The notes: generated from the sequence alone by a model not told the origin. 64,000 nt of DNA from Pipra filicauda (GCF_003945595.2 NW_024104318.1:1054001-1118000); one strand, 5' to 3'. Counted from the first letter of the stretch, positions 13,501 through 26,999 are shown. A program made the numbers and translations.

Positions 13501-14106
13501 ATTCAGACAGTACCAGAGCAACTAATCTGACATAAATTCATCATGTTTGTATGTTTTATCAGTAACATAGACTTCCACTAGACAACAAATATTTTCATTT
13601 TTTCATAGTTTGCATTAATTCTGCACCTATCCCTACAAACTAGCCCCAGAGTCAATTACAATTTAAAAACCTGAGTCTAATAAAAAAGAAAATTGAATCT
13701 TCTTTTTATATGACGAAACTGTACACAAAGTGAGAGGCAGTGGATTTAAGCATTTGGGATTCTGATTTTGATGCACTTCTGGAACTGAAATCTCATCAGG
13801 AGAGAAACACACAATTAAAACAGCTTTCTTTTGCATTAGTTCATTCACATTAAGCATGGCAAGTTGTACACAGCAGAAAAATCTCAGCCTAGATTAGCAT
13901 TTTTTTCACAATGTGAGAAGAGAGTAAAGGGCACACAATTAAAACATGGTGTAAGCAACAGAATCACATCTAGTTTTAGACAGATGCTTCAAGCCTACAC
14001 AAATAAACATTCACTTGAAAATTTCTCATCCTTCTAATAACATAGCTTTTTCTTGCAGCACTGTTGTGAAATCCCCTCCTCTTAAACATAAACCATGAGG
14101 TATCTG
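10510..14106. other. AT-rich non-coding stretch
   Basis: No recognisable gene or mobile element. Frames of up to 119 codons (13053-13412 minus) lack any domain, and the two strands score alike. Nothing further stands out. Confidence 0.55.
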
Positions 14107-14169
14107 AAATCTAATAAGATCTCCAATGGAGTTTTAGCTATATTCATTAAAGCTTGATATCACGTGGTC

Positions 14170-14216
14170 AAATACCCACAGCCATCTCTCCCTATGTTCA
14201 CAATTATTTTCTACCA
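14170..14216 (+). repeat. dispersed repeat, copy 1 of 2
   Basis: The stretch aatacccacagccatct followed by tatgttcacaa recurs 1.78 kb downstream in the same orientation at 15949-15996, with about 85-90% identity by eye over roughly 47 bases. A second shared word, aaatctaataaga, lies upstream of both copies (14107-14119 and 15931-15943) but at different distances: about 50 bases here and 5 bases there. This suggests one repeat family in which one copy has an internal insertion or deletion. I do not recognise the family. Confidence 0.65.
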
Positions 14217-14220
14217 ACAT

Positions 14221-15930
14221 CTTTGTGTATGTTCTCTATGACATGCAACATACCATAGCTACTGAATGTACGGTATATTCAAAAGTCACCAGTAAGTCAT
14301 TATATAAATACTATAAATAAAACTCCTTAGAAGCAAAGTGAAATACAATAAAATCAAGACCATTGTTGAAAAATCCTTTTGACTAAGAGTTTGAACCAAC
14401 AGAAATTAGCCCACTCTGATTATACTAATGAACTAATACTGACAATGGTGCTATTATTTGCAAAACAAGCTCTTCACTGAACTATGAAAACAGTCTGGCA
14501 TTCCACAACTCAATTAAAAAAAATATTCCTTCGCCATCCCCATTTATATAAATCAAATTCCTTGACTGTGGTCCTCAGTAGCTTTCTGTTGTGCCACGAA
14601 GATAGCTCACTGGTTTTTTTACTTTTTTTTTTTTTTCCGGATCCCTCATCACAAAATTACAGAGGTTGCTTTGCAAAGATGTTGTATGTGATAGATGTAA
14701 ATGCAGAACTCTTCCATTTGCAAAATAGTAATGGTGGGAAACACTAATGATGGACCACGCAAACAAACAGTAGTGCCTACCCTAAAGTCTTTACATAACT
14801 TTACAACAAGTCTCAAAAATGTAGACAACCACGTATTTGATTCATCTGTGCCATTGGCTGCTAGTGTGGAGATCCATTAGCTAAATAAATTCTTAGGAAA
14901 GGCAAGGATTCTTAGTGTGTAACCGGTTGCTTGCTAACAGGCTCAAAGAGTTCACAAAGCCAAGAGAATTTTCTGCCTTTGACCTTAAGACAGTCTTGAA
15001 TCAATTCTAGTCTGACAGTATTCAGCTCTTACTGACCAGTGACCCAGAGACTGATTCTAGATCTCTGGAGGTTTTCCAGACCAACCCGCATTCAGCAGTA
15101 GCTCTAGTGCTTTTCTTCTGGTAGGAATCTCAACCAAAAATGTTTCAGTACATTTAAGACATGTAGTGTGCACGTCCATGCACTTCCACAAGTGCACAGA
15201 CTCTTTTAGTGTTTTAAGAGATCAGTATTTTACCAATCGATGCAGTATCAGTTATTCTTTAATAAGAGGAGAATATTTGTTTAGTATATGCTTGAAAACA
15301 GAAAAAAAAATAAAGTCCATTACCTTTCAAAAGACCTCATAACTTTCCTGCGTGCCTCTTCTCATAGTTTATCCTTGTTGCCAAATGCAGACTTCTACAA
15401 AAGCGCCCCAGGAGAGTCAGGCACAGCCTGGTGAGAGCTGAAACACAGAGTAACTCTTCCGTAATGAACACTTCCTAACTCATTACACGTTATGACAGGT
15501 TTGTAGTTTCGTCCCTACTACAACAGACCTGAACATCTGGGGCACTAATCTGACACAACATGAAACTAGTAAAGTAGAATAGCAATGAAAGATTTTAGGG
15601 AGGTTTTTAATACTTTTGTGTTGATGTCAAACTAGGTCCAGCTTTATCTAGGTAATTGCTAAAAGACTTCAATAAGGTCCTTCGAGCTTTGCTATCATCT
15701 GTTCCAGGACAGCACTAGCTTCCTAGTTAGGATGCTTTTTCTAATGACAAAGCAACCTGCAAAGCCTCGAGACGTTTATTTAATGAACCACAGCTGATTG
15801 CATTCTGCATTGCTACACTTTTACCATGGCTCATACTGATGAGCCAGCTTAACAGGTGATTGCAATGACTGGAACTAGAGAAAAAAATGCAGTTTTGAGA
15901 AGTATTTTGTTACCTCACCCTATTTAAATT
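14221..15930. other. non-coding interval between the two dispersed repeat copies
   Basis: No gene or transposon recognised. A T run lies at about 14624-14637. At 15690-15880 the sequence is more complex, with CAGCTGATTGCATT, GGTGATTGCAATGA and a CCTCGAGACG word. It could be a conserved regulatory block, which is a guess from texture. Confidence 0.4.
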
Positions 15931-15948
15931 AAATCTAATAAGAACTTA

Positions 15949-15996
15949 AAATACCCACAGCCATCTGTCTCTATGTTCACAACTGTGTTCTAACCA
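15949..15996 (+). repeat. dispersed repeat, copy 2 of 2
   Basis: Partner of 14170-14216: aatacccacagccatct, then ctatgttcacaa and ttctaaccaa. The differences are single substitutions and a one-base indel. The shared upstream word aaatctaataaga sits only five bases before this copy. Confidence 0.65.
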
Positions 15997-15999
15997 ATG

Positions 16000-18900
16000 G
16001 TCTATGTGGCTAAACAGCTATTGATTAAGTCAAGAAGTAATGCAGCTGCAAACGAGTTGTGAAGCAAGCTGGACTCTTCCTTTCCACTGCACCAGACCTG
16101 CAAAAACTATTATTTTAGTTGAATATCGAACCCACTAAACACAAAAAGTCAAAAGCATAGCAGAGGAAAAAAGAGGTTCACAAACAATGACCTCACAAAG
16201 TAAACAAACAATTGAGTGAAACAAAAAAAAAATCCCCAACACTGATATTTAGAGAGTATAAAGAGAGCCAAAATTTGGCATGGATTAATTCCACAGAGAA
16301 ACTGAGGAGCTCGTGCATCTAATAGATTCTAAGGACACTCTTAAGTGATGGGAGTGGTGAAGTTCGCTCTGAAGAGATAGTCACCATTTGATTTATCCAA
16401 CTTACAGAGATCTGTACACAGATAAAAAAGCTGCAGCAGCTGAGAAAGCACTTAAATACAATACTTAAAAGCACCGTGATGTACCATGTGGTATGGAAGT
16501 AGGCAACTGGTATTTACAGCAGAGAGTTGATCAAAACCAAGAAGGCTGGAGACATGAATGAGTACTATTTATGAGAAGTCTATGATCATATTCACCTCCA
16601 GAACCAAACAGTTGGTGTCAGCCTGTGCCATTCATCTTGAGGTGGCTATAATAAGTGATAATGATGAATGTATTCCACTCAGCCAACAGCTTTACTAGCA
16701 AGGTAAATCATAGTTAGCATTCTCTACTTTTGAAGTATGCACCCTAAATATTAATTTACAACCTTCCATGGCTCTTATCTTATAGGCCAATATTATTCAT
16801 GAACTAATTTTTAGCCTTTATATTTTCATATTATTCTTCTGGATACTTGTAAGCAGCATGGAGCCTACTGAAGCTTTTTAGATGTTGTTAGGCATTTCCT
16901 GTGCAATGAATCCTTATATGCAGCAAACTAGTCTTTGGCCACAGACAAAACACTTCCCAAAGAGCAACTTAACTAGCTGAAATAAAAGATGTAGCCATCT
17001 CCTAAAAGAGGAAAACAAGACAAAACAAGGGGACTGCATTATAGATGTTTTTCCATACTATCTAAACCTACTCTTTTAGTTGTCTACTACCAGTTCTCAC
17101 AAAATAATACACAGAACGTAAACGTCTTTCCATTGCACTCATACAATCTCCAACAAATCCCTGATCTAGATGTGTCATCTTTGGACCTCATAGAATTCCA
17201 AAAACTTTTCTTTCTTTCTATCAGGTAGTTTTTAAAAACCATGTATAGTTTAAGAAGTCACAATGGCCTGTGGCAAAGAAGTTTCACAGCTTAAGTTTAC
17301 TTTCTGAAGAGAAACAATTTTTGTTTATACCCATTACTTTCACTTGCTGCAACTTTAGTTTCATATTGGTAGGGAGAGTGGAACAACTTAACGAGCTTTT
17401 TTCCCATTATTCTCTGTGCATATTTTTTAATTTTCCTCATTACGGATTGAAAATTCCCATTCAGTTTAGCTTTTAGCTCACATGGAAACGTTTACATCCC
17501 TTACATCATCCACGTTAACCACGTTTCTTTTTTTTCCTGCACTTTCCCTAATTTCTACATCATCTTTTTTAAATTTAAAAATCAGCACTGCACATAGTGC
17601 TCAAAATACAGGCATAACTTGGATCTGTACAGCAGCACTTTAATTTCCCAGCTTGCTTTCTAACTTTCCCTACTAAATCATAATATGCTATTCTTTTGGA
17701 CCATTGCTGAAAACTGAACTACCTTTTCATTTTAACTATCATAAACCAATTTTTTTCACCCTGAATGTTAAGATATTTTGTAATCTACATAATTCATGTT
17801 TATCTTTAAAACATATTCCTAAATAAATATTCTTAAAGAATTATCACGCTATTCTCTTCTATATTTAACAAAACAGAATCTATAAAAATGAAAAAAACCA
17901 AAATAACCAAATCAACTTTTTCCTCGCTAAGAAATATATTTTGCCTTGATATTTAATTTGGACACAGTAATCACTTTGGTTTATTGCTTGTAAATTTGGC
18001 TTTATTTACATAGACATTCCTATATATAATACAGATAACTGGATCTACTGAAGATACCAACTAAGAATTTGCAAGGTTTTTTTTTTTAAATAAATTTCTA
18101 TGTGGTTTAGTCATAAGCAAAATAATCACCTCAAAGAAAATGTACAAGGAGAATATTTTGTCCTATTTCTCCCCTCTTGTGCTTCCTTCATGCATTTATT
18201 GCTGTTATTGTGGACTGTAATTTCTACATTAGTATTTAAATGGACACCCCTTATGAGAAGGATGCTACCTTTATTCTCTTTCTTATTTTGCATAGTCTCT
18301 GGAATTTTATTCGAAATTTTATAACACATCTTTCTTAATTCTCTTCTCTTCTTCAGAACCCAGAGCTTACCCTATGTCTTCTTACCATTTTGACAAGAGC
18401 AGCATGCCTAGTTTCCCTGGAAAAAGCTTTCCAGCAATTCTTTTCACAAAATTCTTCCTCCTGAGATTTCACAGAATCACTGAGTATTCATTTCAGTTAG
18501 GCCACTACAATTTTAAGGAACAGCAACTCTTTTGATCACAATACATCTAGACAGCATCTGAAGTTAAAATGTTTCATCACCACGTCTTTGAACTTTTGTT
18601 CAAACTGAAGGCATAGATCAAAATTTGGAACAAGCATCTCTGAGTCCATGTTGCATTCTGAATGGATACGCAGCAGGAACAATTATAAAGTGAATGTTTG
18701 CAACACATAGTACTTTTCTGTTGCTGCCTGTACACATACCATATACAGAGGAATTACAACAGGACATTACTGATGATTAAATGAATTCTTAAGGCAATGA
18801 CTATACATCAGTGTCATAGCAAAACCCAGTTGTATAGCTATGGAATAAGACAAAATAACATAGTTCCTTAATCTTATGTCCAATAACAGTATGATTCAGT

Positions 18901-19140
18901 GTAAGATAATGTATCAAATAGTGTGTCCTACTCTTTTTGGACATTAATCCTGACAGAAAAATCTTTAGCTTTGTATGGATTAGTCAATGCAAATTCATTA
19001 ACTACTTGTCATGCTTCTAATACAATCTGCCCTGACCCCAAAGACTTGACAGTGTAGTGTTAATCAAATCTATGGAAGTTCCCATACAGACAACACAATC
19101 TGTTTCAGGTTAGACATATTTTAGACATATTTTTTCCCCT
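16000..19140. other. AT-rich non-coding stretch
   Basis: No gene, RNA or transposon recognised. From about 17500 to 18350 the sequence is T-rich and low in complexity. The phrase cacagaatcactgagta near 18471 vaguely recalls a reversed CR1 tail, but no CR1 body follows. Confidence 0.55.
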
Positions 19141-19163
19141 AAAAAAAAAAAAAAAGAAAAAAA
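19141..19163 (+). repeat. A-rich simple repeat
   Basis: Fifteen A, one G and seven A. Simple sequence, with no retrocopy identifiable upstream. Confidence 0.8.
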
Positions 19164-22100
19164 GGTTAAAGTATGTGAGAAAAATTTAAAAAATAGAACT
19201 CTAGTTTATATATTTTTTTAATATCGTTTGATATTAATAAATTTATTCACAGTTTTCTATACTGAAAGGGAAAATAAAATCAAGTAGAATTTTAATTTGG
19301 CTATTTTTAAGAGTTGCATCTAGAAAACTGCCATCTCTTTAAAGTAGCAAATCAGAGTTCTATCTTACAATGAATGAAATTGAAACTTATTTTAATTTCA
19401 ATGAATATGTTTTTTACACCAAAACTTGTGAATATCTTAATTGTCATGAAGAGCATTCTACAATCAGTAATGGTACCAATAAAGGCAGTTCTGTATCACT
19501 AGTAAAACAATGTTCTGTACTAAACTCTATGATATTGTAGCCTCAGAAATTATTTGACTTGGATTAGGGTGATAAGATATTTCTTTTGTCAACTATTAAA
19601 TGAAGCAATAAATAATGAGCTAAACACACTATTGGTTCCTAAGCTATGCATAAAATCTTGTAGATAAGGATAAAATGAAGACCTGAATATATTACTAGAT
19701 ATTTTAACAGTAGATGGTTAAAATTCCATAATTAAGATTTCATAATCTAGTGCAATAGCACACCAGAGAAACCTGATAGCAAACCCAAACATCTTTCGGA
19801 AAGATATGAATAACTCCAATGTAAATAAGCCCAGTTCCTCTTTTTAGCTGTAGTCCTTGCCTGTGACAATACTGAAATGCCACTTTGTCCATCTCCTTGA
19901 ACTGGGAGAGCAAGACCAACACACTAAGGCTATATTTTCCAACACATATTGAGAAAACTGGTTTATGTCTTAGGATCATGTAAAGGAAGAGTAACATTCT
20001 GTGGGCACTCAGTCTATGACATCAAAGATGTGTTGAGGTTTGCTTGCTTAAAAATGCCATAGTGTAGTACAGGGGATGACATTTTAGGATGGCGTGGGGA
20101 GATTCATTACCAGAGGAAAGCTATTGAAATAGAGACATATATATTGGAGTTAAAAAGGAGCAGTAGATGCAGCAAGTTGGCCCTGAAATACCACCTAGGC
20201 TAAGCTAATAAGAAGAAATGCTTATCTATAGCTTCTATTCCCCTGGAACAAAGCTTCACAAGATTTTTTTTTCATGACGTGCAGATCCAGTAAAGTCTTA
20301 TCCAAGTTCTAAGCTTTTTTGATAGAGACAGAAAACTTGACAATATCAAAAAATGTGTCACAAAAATCTGAAACAAGAGTTTAAGAAAAAACAGGCTCAC
20401 TAGAAAATCAAAACACTGCTTTAAAACAATTGCATGGTAGAAGATTGAAGGAGCTGCTTGCAGACAACTTGCAAATAGCAGACGAATGATTGCAACAAAG
20501 TATTGGCTTTCTACCTATCAAACCAGTTTCAGTTTTAACAACCTGGTTTTATATTGCCCTTTGATGCATGTGGCCACAGATGGAATTCACCTCTCTCTTG
20601 ATTTTCATCTGTTTATTCACTTCCCTGTTTTTATTTCCTTTTACAAAAATTTTTAATTAGCTCCTTTTTGCCCATACGGCTGTTTATGGATTTACCTTCA
20701 TAACCAAAGACTGTATTTCTCAAGTAATTTCATTAGTTTCTAACTTTTTAAGGAGGGTTCCCCCCCACCCCCTTTTATGCTAGTTATATTGGCTGTCTTA
20801 AGACAGTTTCCTCTGACTGTAATTCATCCAGAGATTTGCCTTAAAGGGATTAAATGTATAAATCTCAACCTTGTTATCATCTAATTTCATGGTTTGTTTT
20901 ACCTTCAAAAAGAAATATCTTTAAGCCCATGAAAGTAATTTCTTGCGTAGTCATTAGATCTGCACTTAATCACATGCGTGGTTTTAAAGGTTCTCTAACA
21001 GATTTTTTTCCCTGCCAAGAGATGTCTCGGACACCGAGGTGAAGTCATAGTTAACATGTAGGCATACAGGGATTTCTCTCCTGAATATTTAAAAGATCTT
21101 TGTGACAAACATCCAGATGATGTGGATGGGACTGCTGCTGGGTGTTGAAGGTAAATACCACACTTCACATTTTGATTAGCCAGTTGTTAAGAAATGGAAG
21201 ACCAACACCAGATAAGACTATCAAATTGCTATATATAACAACATTTAGCACCTTAATACACTGCATCAGTGCTTTAGAAGTAATAAAAGTCACACAAGTT
21301 TTTTCTGAAGTATAGGTTATCCAGGACTACTTTATGCTCAATCACTTAGGCTCTTTTGAAAAATTTTCCCTGAACAATTTAAGAAACGGCTTTAATAACC
21401 AAAAGCAAATAAAGTACAATATAAACATCATATTTGTCTAATGGAAGTGAAGCAAGCACACACCATTGTCCCAATTATTTACCCAAAAAGTTTAATTAAT
21501 TTCCCAGTTCGAAACTGCTAATGATTCCCTTTTTCATTTACCCAAACACCCACTCTGAACTCTCACACAGAAAGCATGAGGGTAAAGAAATTGCTGTCTC
21601 CTATCACCACCCCTTTGCTTTACAAATTACTGCCACACACTCATTTTCAATCAAAGACTAGACATTCAGTCTTCCATATTGAAAATAGGTTTTTTGTCTC
21701 TATACAGAGAAGCTCAGCAAAGTGATACTAGTAAACAACACCTCTAACCCAGAGCATGCTTTGCTTTTAACAAATTAGTTTGCTTCTCTAGAAAATGATC
21801 TTATATACTTTTGGGTTTTTTTGTTAACTCAGATAGATTGTGTTCATTTGTTTCTTCTGCTGTAATATTATTGACTGAAACAAGGTATTCCTTATTAGAG
21901 AAAGTAGTATGAAAAAAGAAAAAATAAGGTCCACATCATGATGTAGATACTAATGTAAACCAGAACCAAGGAATGACATTACTGCTTTGCAAAACCAATC
22001 ACTGAAAAGTCTAAAAGCTTATTATACTTAAATTCATTAAAAGGGTGAAATGTTAAGACCACATTCTGCTTTGAACATCCGTCATGACACAAACATCATG

Positions 22101-23520
22101 CTCCCACTCTACTTCCCCAAAGAAATGAAAAGGTTATGGTCAAAAATCATATTTTTTAAATTTTACAGGAGTTGGCTTTGATATCAAAATGGCTATAAAC
22201 ACTATGGAGACTTTTCTGGTTTTAGTTTTGTAGAGGAAGAGAAAATGCATTTCTGTCTCACTCTCTAATGTATATAGATACACATTTATTTTTAATATTT
22301 ATATAAATATATGTATAAATAAATTAAATTGCTAGCAAGCAACAGAAATTCTTATGTTTTTCTATCAAAATTCAGTAGTGACAATATTAAAATATTGATA
22401 AAAAATTAAAATAACAAATTTTCAAGCAATTGAGTTTAACATATAACATGTTTCCCTTATTTTCTACTGCATTCTGTCTTCTCTTGTCAGTCACCAGCTC
22501 TGAAAGTAAGCATCTTAGTCATTTTTTCTCTTATTTTAGGAAATCACGTTTACCCCATTTGAAACATACTATTTTGGCTTAAAAAAAAAGCAAACTTTAA
22601 TATAAATACCAGTGTTCTGAAACCTCAATGTCTCTTAAATGTCACTGTTAAAAAGTCATCTATCCCTATAGAGAAAATATAATCGCAACACTCTTTTCTA
22701 CAAGAAATTTGAAGATAACATGGAGAAAGCATTTGTGGAGTGGAAAATTATTAAAGAAAAATACAGCCATTTAAAAATAGCAAAGCATTTTATATTGCAC
22801 CAATCAAACTGATTGCTTCACAAGACAAGGTACCTCACAGGGATCGAGCATTTACCTTCTCTGTATGGGCACTTGTGCTACTTTTTGGTATGGCCTATAT
22901 CTACTACAGTGTAAAAGCTACCTTTTGATAGCTACTTTCTTGGAGAAAATTCTGTGTTCCCAGAGGAAAATTTTAATAGAGAAACTGTAACCAGTTATAG
23001 ATAGTTATATCTGTTTATGCAAGATCCATACTGTGCAGATGAAGAAATCACCACCAGTATGCCACAAAACAGGATGGGTCTCCAGCCATGCAATCATGAA
23101 ATTTGTTAAATTAGGAGAAAAAAAAGGATTTAATTATTCATGAGAATTCCCCTTCTCTTCTGTCGAAAAAAGTCTTGACAGAAGAGTTTTTATTAAACTC
23201 TCTTGCCCTGGAGACTTCACAATGTTCCTCCTGTTCATCTGTATTGCCACATATTCTTAAGGAATTTATCTCTGACTGAAAAAAAAGCCCTCCTTTTGAA
23301 CTTAATATCCACAGTTGTGAAGTCCCCTTTGGAACTCTGGCAAAGCTGGGGGAAAACTTCAGTCTTAAACTCTCAAAAAAATAAAGAGACAAGAAGAGTC
23401 ATAGAAATTACTGTGTCCATGTTTTGTTCAAAAACTGAATATGACCCATTTGTGAGCAGACTTTGGTTCTGACAGCAGAATGGTCATCAGTAAAGGAGAC
23501 ATAATTTAGTTCAGGTCAGA
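19164..23520. other. AT-rich non-coding stretch
   Basis: No gene or recognisable mobile element. A C-run (C7-A-C5) lies at 20760-20772. An AT-only-like patch (tttaatatttatataaata) lies at about 22280-22325. The intervals 20810-21060 and 21360-21720 are somewhat more complex, but I cannot support a function. Confidence 0.5.
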
Positions 23521-23965
23521 CATCGGCCTGTTACATTTAACACAGTTGTCAAATGAAGGGTTAATTTACTGCCACATGGCAATGAGACCCATACATAGTT
23601 ATAAACTGAAGTTGGGAAAAGATATGCTAGTAGTGGGGTTATTTAGAGGTTAATAAGAATGTCTAATTAAAAATTAACAAAGAAAAGAGTTTGTGCAATT
23701 ATTAACTGAAGATTAGATAATGAATATAAGGTAAAAATAATTAAGCTAGTGAATAATTACCAAGGGAATTAACTAATAATAACTCAGAAAAGAAATTAAT
23801 TTGTTAGTTTACCTTAAAAGTAGTTAATGTGTAAATCTGGTTATGGGTGGTTAACATGCAGTGAATTAACAAGTAAACAAAGTGATCAATGAATCAAAAA
23901 ATTAATGATTGATGGGGATATAACAATTAACCCAGTTTGCTAATTAATGAGTCATTAAGTAGTGA
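23521..23965. repeat. block dense in TTAA / ATTAA / GTTAAT words
   Basis: Over about 440 bases the words GTTAAT, ATTAAC, ATTAAT and ATTAAG recur roughly 18 times on irregular spacing, for example at 23561, 23649, 23656, 23701, 23739, 23768, 23795, 23823, 23850, 23864, 23900, 23926, 23943 and 23953. Several are the self-complementary TTAATTAA-like or GTTAAC form. Recurring neighbours such as AACAAGTAA and GTGAATAA suggest a decayed tandem repeat. Because ATTA/TAAT is the homeodomain core and GTTAAT the HNF1 half-site, a homotypic binding cluster is an alternative. No coding frame is present. Confidence 0.5.
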
Positions 23966-24254
23966 AACTTGATTGCTTGGTGAAGAACTGCAGCTTCTTA
24001 ACTGAACAAGTATACATTTTTTTAATGTTATAGCTTGAATGACTCTTGGATTTATATTAGTTCTGCCAATTTTTAGTAAACATTTTAAGTTTTGGAGTGC
24101 TGAGACGCATAAAGACTTTATTTATTTATACACATCACAGCTCATTGTTCACTCTTGGGAATGTGTATTTTATAAATGAAAACAAAATTATTTTGAAATA
24201 CATGTTGTTATTTTCCCCGACCAAATTAGAAACATCCTGCCCTTATGTTCAGTA

Positions 24255-24430
24255 AACACAGTGGGGTGTTCATATTTAAAGATTTCTTCTTGCATATGTG
24301 CAATTTGTCAGGTAGTTTATGAATATTTACATATTAATTGGCCTGACATCTGTCATAATTGCATATTAATTATTTTTGTTTTAATCAGATAATTGATTTA
24401 TTATACTGCTGTCTGCAATTCTAGGGGAAC
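24255..24430. other. candidate conserved non-coding element, homeodomain/POU motif-rich
   Basis: Contains the perfect palindrome TGACATCTGTCA (two TALE-class TGACA sites head to head), directly followed by TAATTGCATATTAATTA, which combines a POU-like TGCATATTAAT with TAATTA homeodomain cores, and then TAATCAGATAATTGATT. Such packing is typical of vertebrate developmental enhancers. This is inference from motifs only, since background AT-richness makes TAAT words common. Confidence 0.3.
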
Positions 24431-24574
24431 ATTCCTGAGGGACAATGCATGCATACACACAAATTTGGTTTTCTCCCTACAGCACTTATCTGTTGATGAT
24501 CTGAAAAAGTTTTGCTGCTGTTTTTTTTAGTAGAAAGAGTTGCATTTTAGAATTTGATCCAGTGCTTGTCAAGA

Positions 24575-24640
24575 GTCAGCTGAAAGACTTCCATTGACTT
24601 CAGTGAGTTTCAGCTCAGGTCTTTAGTCAATGTAACAAAA
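24575..24640. repeat. fossil amniote interspersed repeat fragment
   Basis: The words ttccattgacttcagtgag and cagctcaggtctttagtc resemble the core CCATTGACTTCAATGG of ancient palindromic repeats common in birds, turtles and crocodilians. It is worn and its ends are unclear. The family name is not certain. Confidence 0.35.
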
Positions 24641-26870
24641 CATTTCTGAAAAAGCAGAATGACAAAAATCAATGGGCTTGTTGATTTTGGATCAATGGAG
24701 AATTACAATTCTAGTATACAGATTATAAAGGAAGAGGAGGTAAGGTTATAGTTGTGGGAGAGTAGCAGGCACTGCATCTGAAAGGTACACTGATTCTGCA
24801 TAAAGATGGTTAACTGCAAAAATAATGTTTGGATTCTTAATTCACTGAAAGACAACTCTTAAGAGGAATTCACTAAATACTAAATACTTCAATAAACTCT
24901 GTGTATGCTTTCTGATGAGACAAACAAATTTTGTGCAGTGTCAAAAAAACAGGTCAAGCTAATATATCACTATACTGTAGCAATGGACTATAGGAAATAT
25001 ATCCAGGAAAATTCTTGGAGGAGGCAAGGAAATGCTCTGCTTGCTTAAACCCAACCAGCTCAGGAAAACTTTGAAAGCATTGGTTCTCGTTACAGAAGAT
25101 CTACAGTGTAGATTGCTATGAGAGCAGTGAGACATGTTGACCATTTGACAGGAGTATATACATTTCCAAAAGAAGGTTCTCTCACCCAAATCTGACTGCT
25201 TTCAGGTAAATGGAAAAGCCTGAGTTTCTAGTACCTTCACTCCTCTGAAAACATGGGAAGAAGTAAGTGTTCGGATTACTAGTGCAGGAAAAAACAGTCC
25301 ACTACTCACATCAAAAGTCTGAGCATGATGTTCAGATGACATGAGGTAGACTGGAGTACCCATTTCAACAGGATATTCCCTTTGTGCTGACAGGGCAAGG
25401 AGGAGAAGGAAACAATTCCAGAGGTGATCCCAAGCTACAGCTGTAAGTAAACCAGGCAGAGGAGGCTGGAGATGAAAAGCAAATTGTTTCAAAAGGGCCA
25501 GTTGTATGCTCAAAGCAATGAGCATCCAACAGTTTTCCAATTATGGCGTGTCTGATGCCTAAATCTCTCCATATTTTTCCCAAAAAAGGTTCATTTTATC
25601 CACCATCACTTTTATAAACATAAAGCTAACTGAGGTTTCAGCCATTTGAAAGCCAGATGCTTATCTGTATCTCCACAATAATATTAAAGGCAGGAATGAG
25701 AAAAGCCTCAGTGATATTCTGTCATTACCACATGGCAATTAGACTACTATACATTTCACTTGATATTTCATTGATATAGCCACTTCCAGTAAGTTGTATT
25801 ACATCTTTGAACTGGCCTATCCTAACGGAGCCTAACATGGATTTGGATGGGCACCAATATCACTTCAAACCCTGCCAGGTCCCTCAGCCGTACCATTTGT
25901 AACTTTCACATAATTTCTCATTCACAGTTTAGACCTTGAGCAGAAAAGAACTGCATGGCAGTCTGCCAAAAGGAGTGTTTATTGTTTATAAATTATGAAC
26001 AACGTGTGTATTTCTGCAATTGGCAGCTTCTATCTTAACCAAAACAAGCTTTATTTATAAAAAATTAGAACATCTTGTTTTGTCCTATGTTATGGCAGAT
26101 TGTCTTAGATGAAACAAAACACATATGTATGAGCCACATTGAAAACTAAGGTTTAGTTTGTCCAATTCCAAAGGATATATTCTAGTTCTTACATTATTAA
26201 AATTCATTACCCCTAATTAGGATGCAGAAGTAATATTTTATACATATCTGGTGGGAACCTGGTTACTTTTCATGGTATCTGCAATTTTCCTAAATAAGCC
26301 TTAGTGTTTGCAATATTATCTGACTTTAGTGCAAATCCACAAACGAAACATGACAAATCAGATACTAAATCTGAATGCTGAAAACATTACTGAAAATACA
26401 ATTTTAAAAATATTTCAGTTGTTTCTGCTGCATTTTATGGAACGCCACTACATTTACTTTGTCTGACAGTAACAACAAAAATCCACGTACACAAAATAAG
26501 TTCACTAATTTCCTGATTTTCTTTTTAAAATCTTTTCTATTGTTCTGTTTCTTATAAAGAGACTCTAAAGGATCAAAAAAAAGGGCTGTTATGAAAATAC
26601 CTGAAGTAGTGATAGAAATATTGAGTAACTCTGAAGTATTCATTTCCAAATAAAAGCTTGAAACAGTGATTTCAGTCCCTGAGAGAAGAATCTAACAATA
26701 TTTGAAAATAATGAGAAACAATGACTTGCTGCATTGATAAATATCTTGGGAATATCGCCACAAAGTATTGTGACTTTTTAAGACTGGTACAATATGGTTT
26801 ATTTTAAAGGCTAACTCACATCTAAAATGTATCTTGACCACATAATACAAGTTTAAAGCAATCATCTATA
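24641..26870. other. non-coding stretch
   Basis: No gene or transposon recognised. Overlapping minus-strand frames at 24959-25583 show no domain. Nothing else stands out. Confidence 0.55.
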
Positions 26871-26972
26871 CAAAGAAAGAGCTGGAACAGAAGTGGAAAA
26901 AAAATAGAATAGAAGAAAAGGGAGAATAAAAGTAAAAAAAAAAAAAAAGTAGAACAGAAGAGTCTCTTAAAC
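26871..26972 (+). repeat. purine-rich low-complexity tract with A15
   Basis: About 100 bases almost free of C and with few T, including aaaaaaaa at about 26897 and fifteen A at 26934-26948. Simple purine-rich sequence, possibly a triplex- or slippage-prone tract. Confidence 0.75.
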
Positions 26973-26999
26973 CATTCTCACTCTGTCTTTCTGCAAGTT

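Noticed and set aside
18471..18510. cacagaatcactgagta followed by a ttaggcc word, resembling a reversed CR1 tail
   Set aside because: The following sequence does not continue into the CR1 3' end, and similarity ends within about 30 bases.
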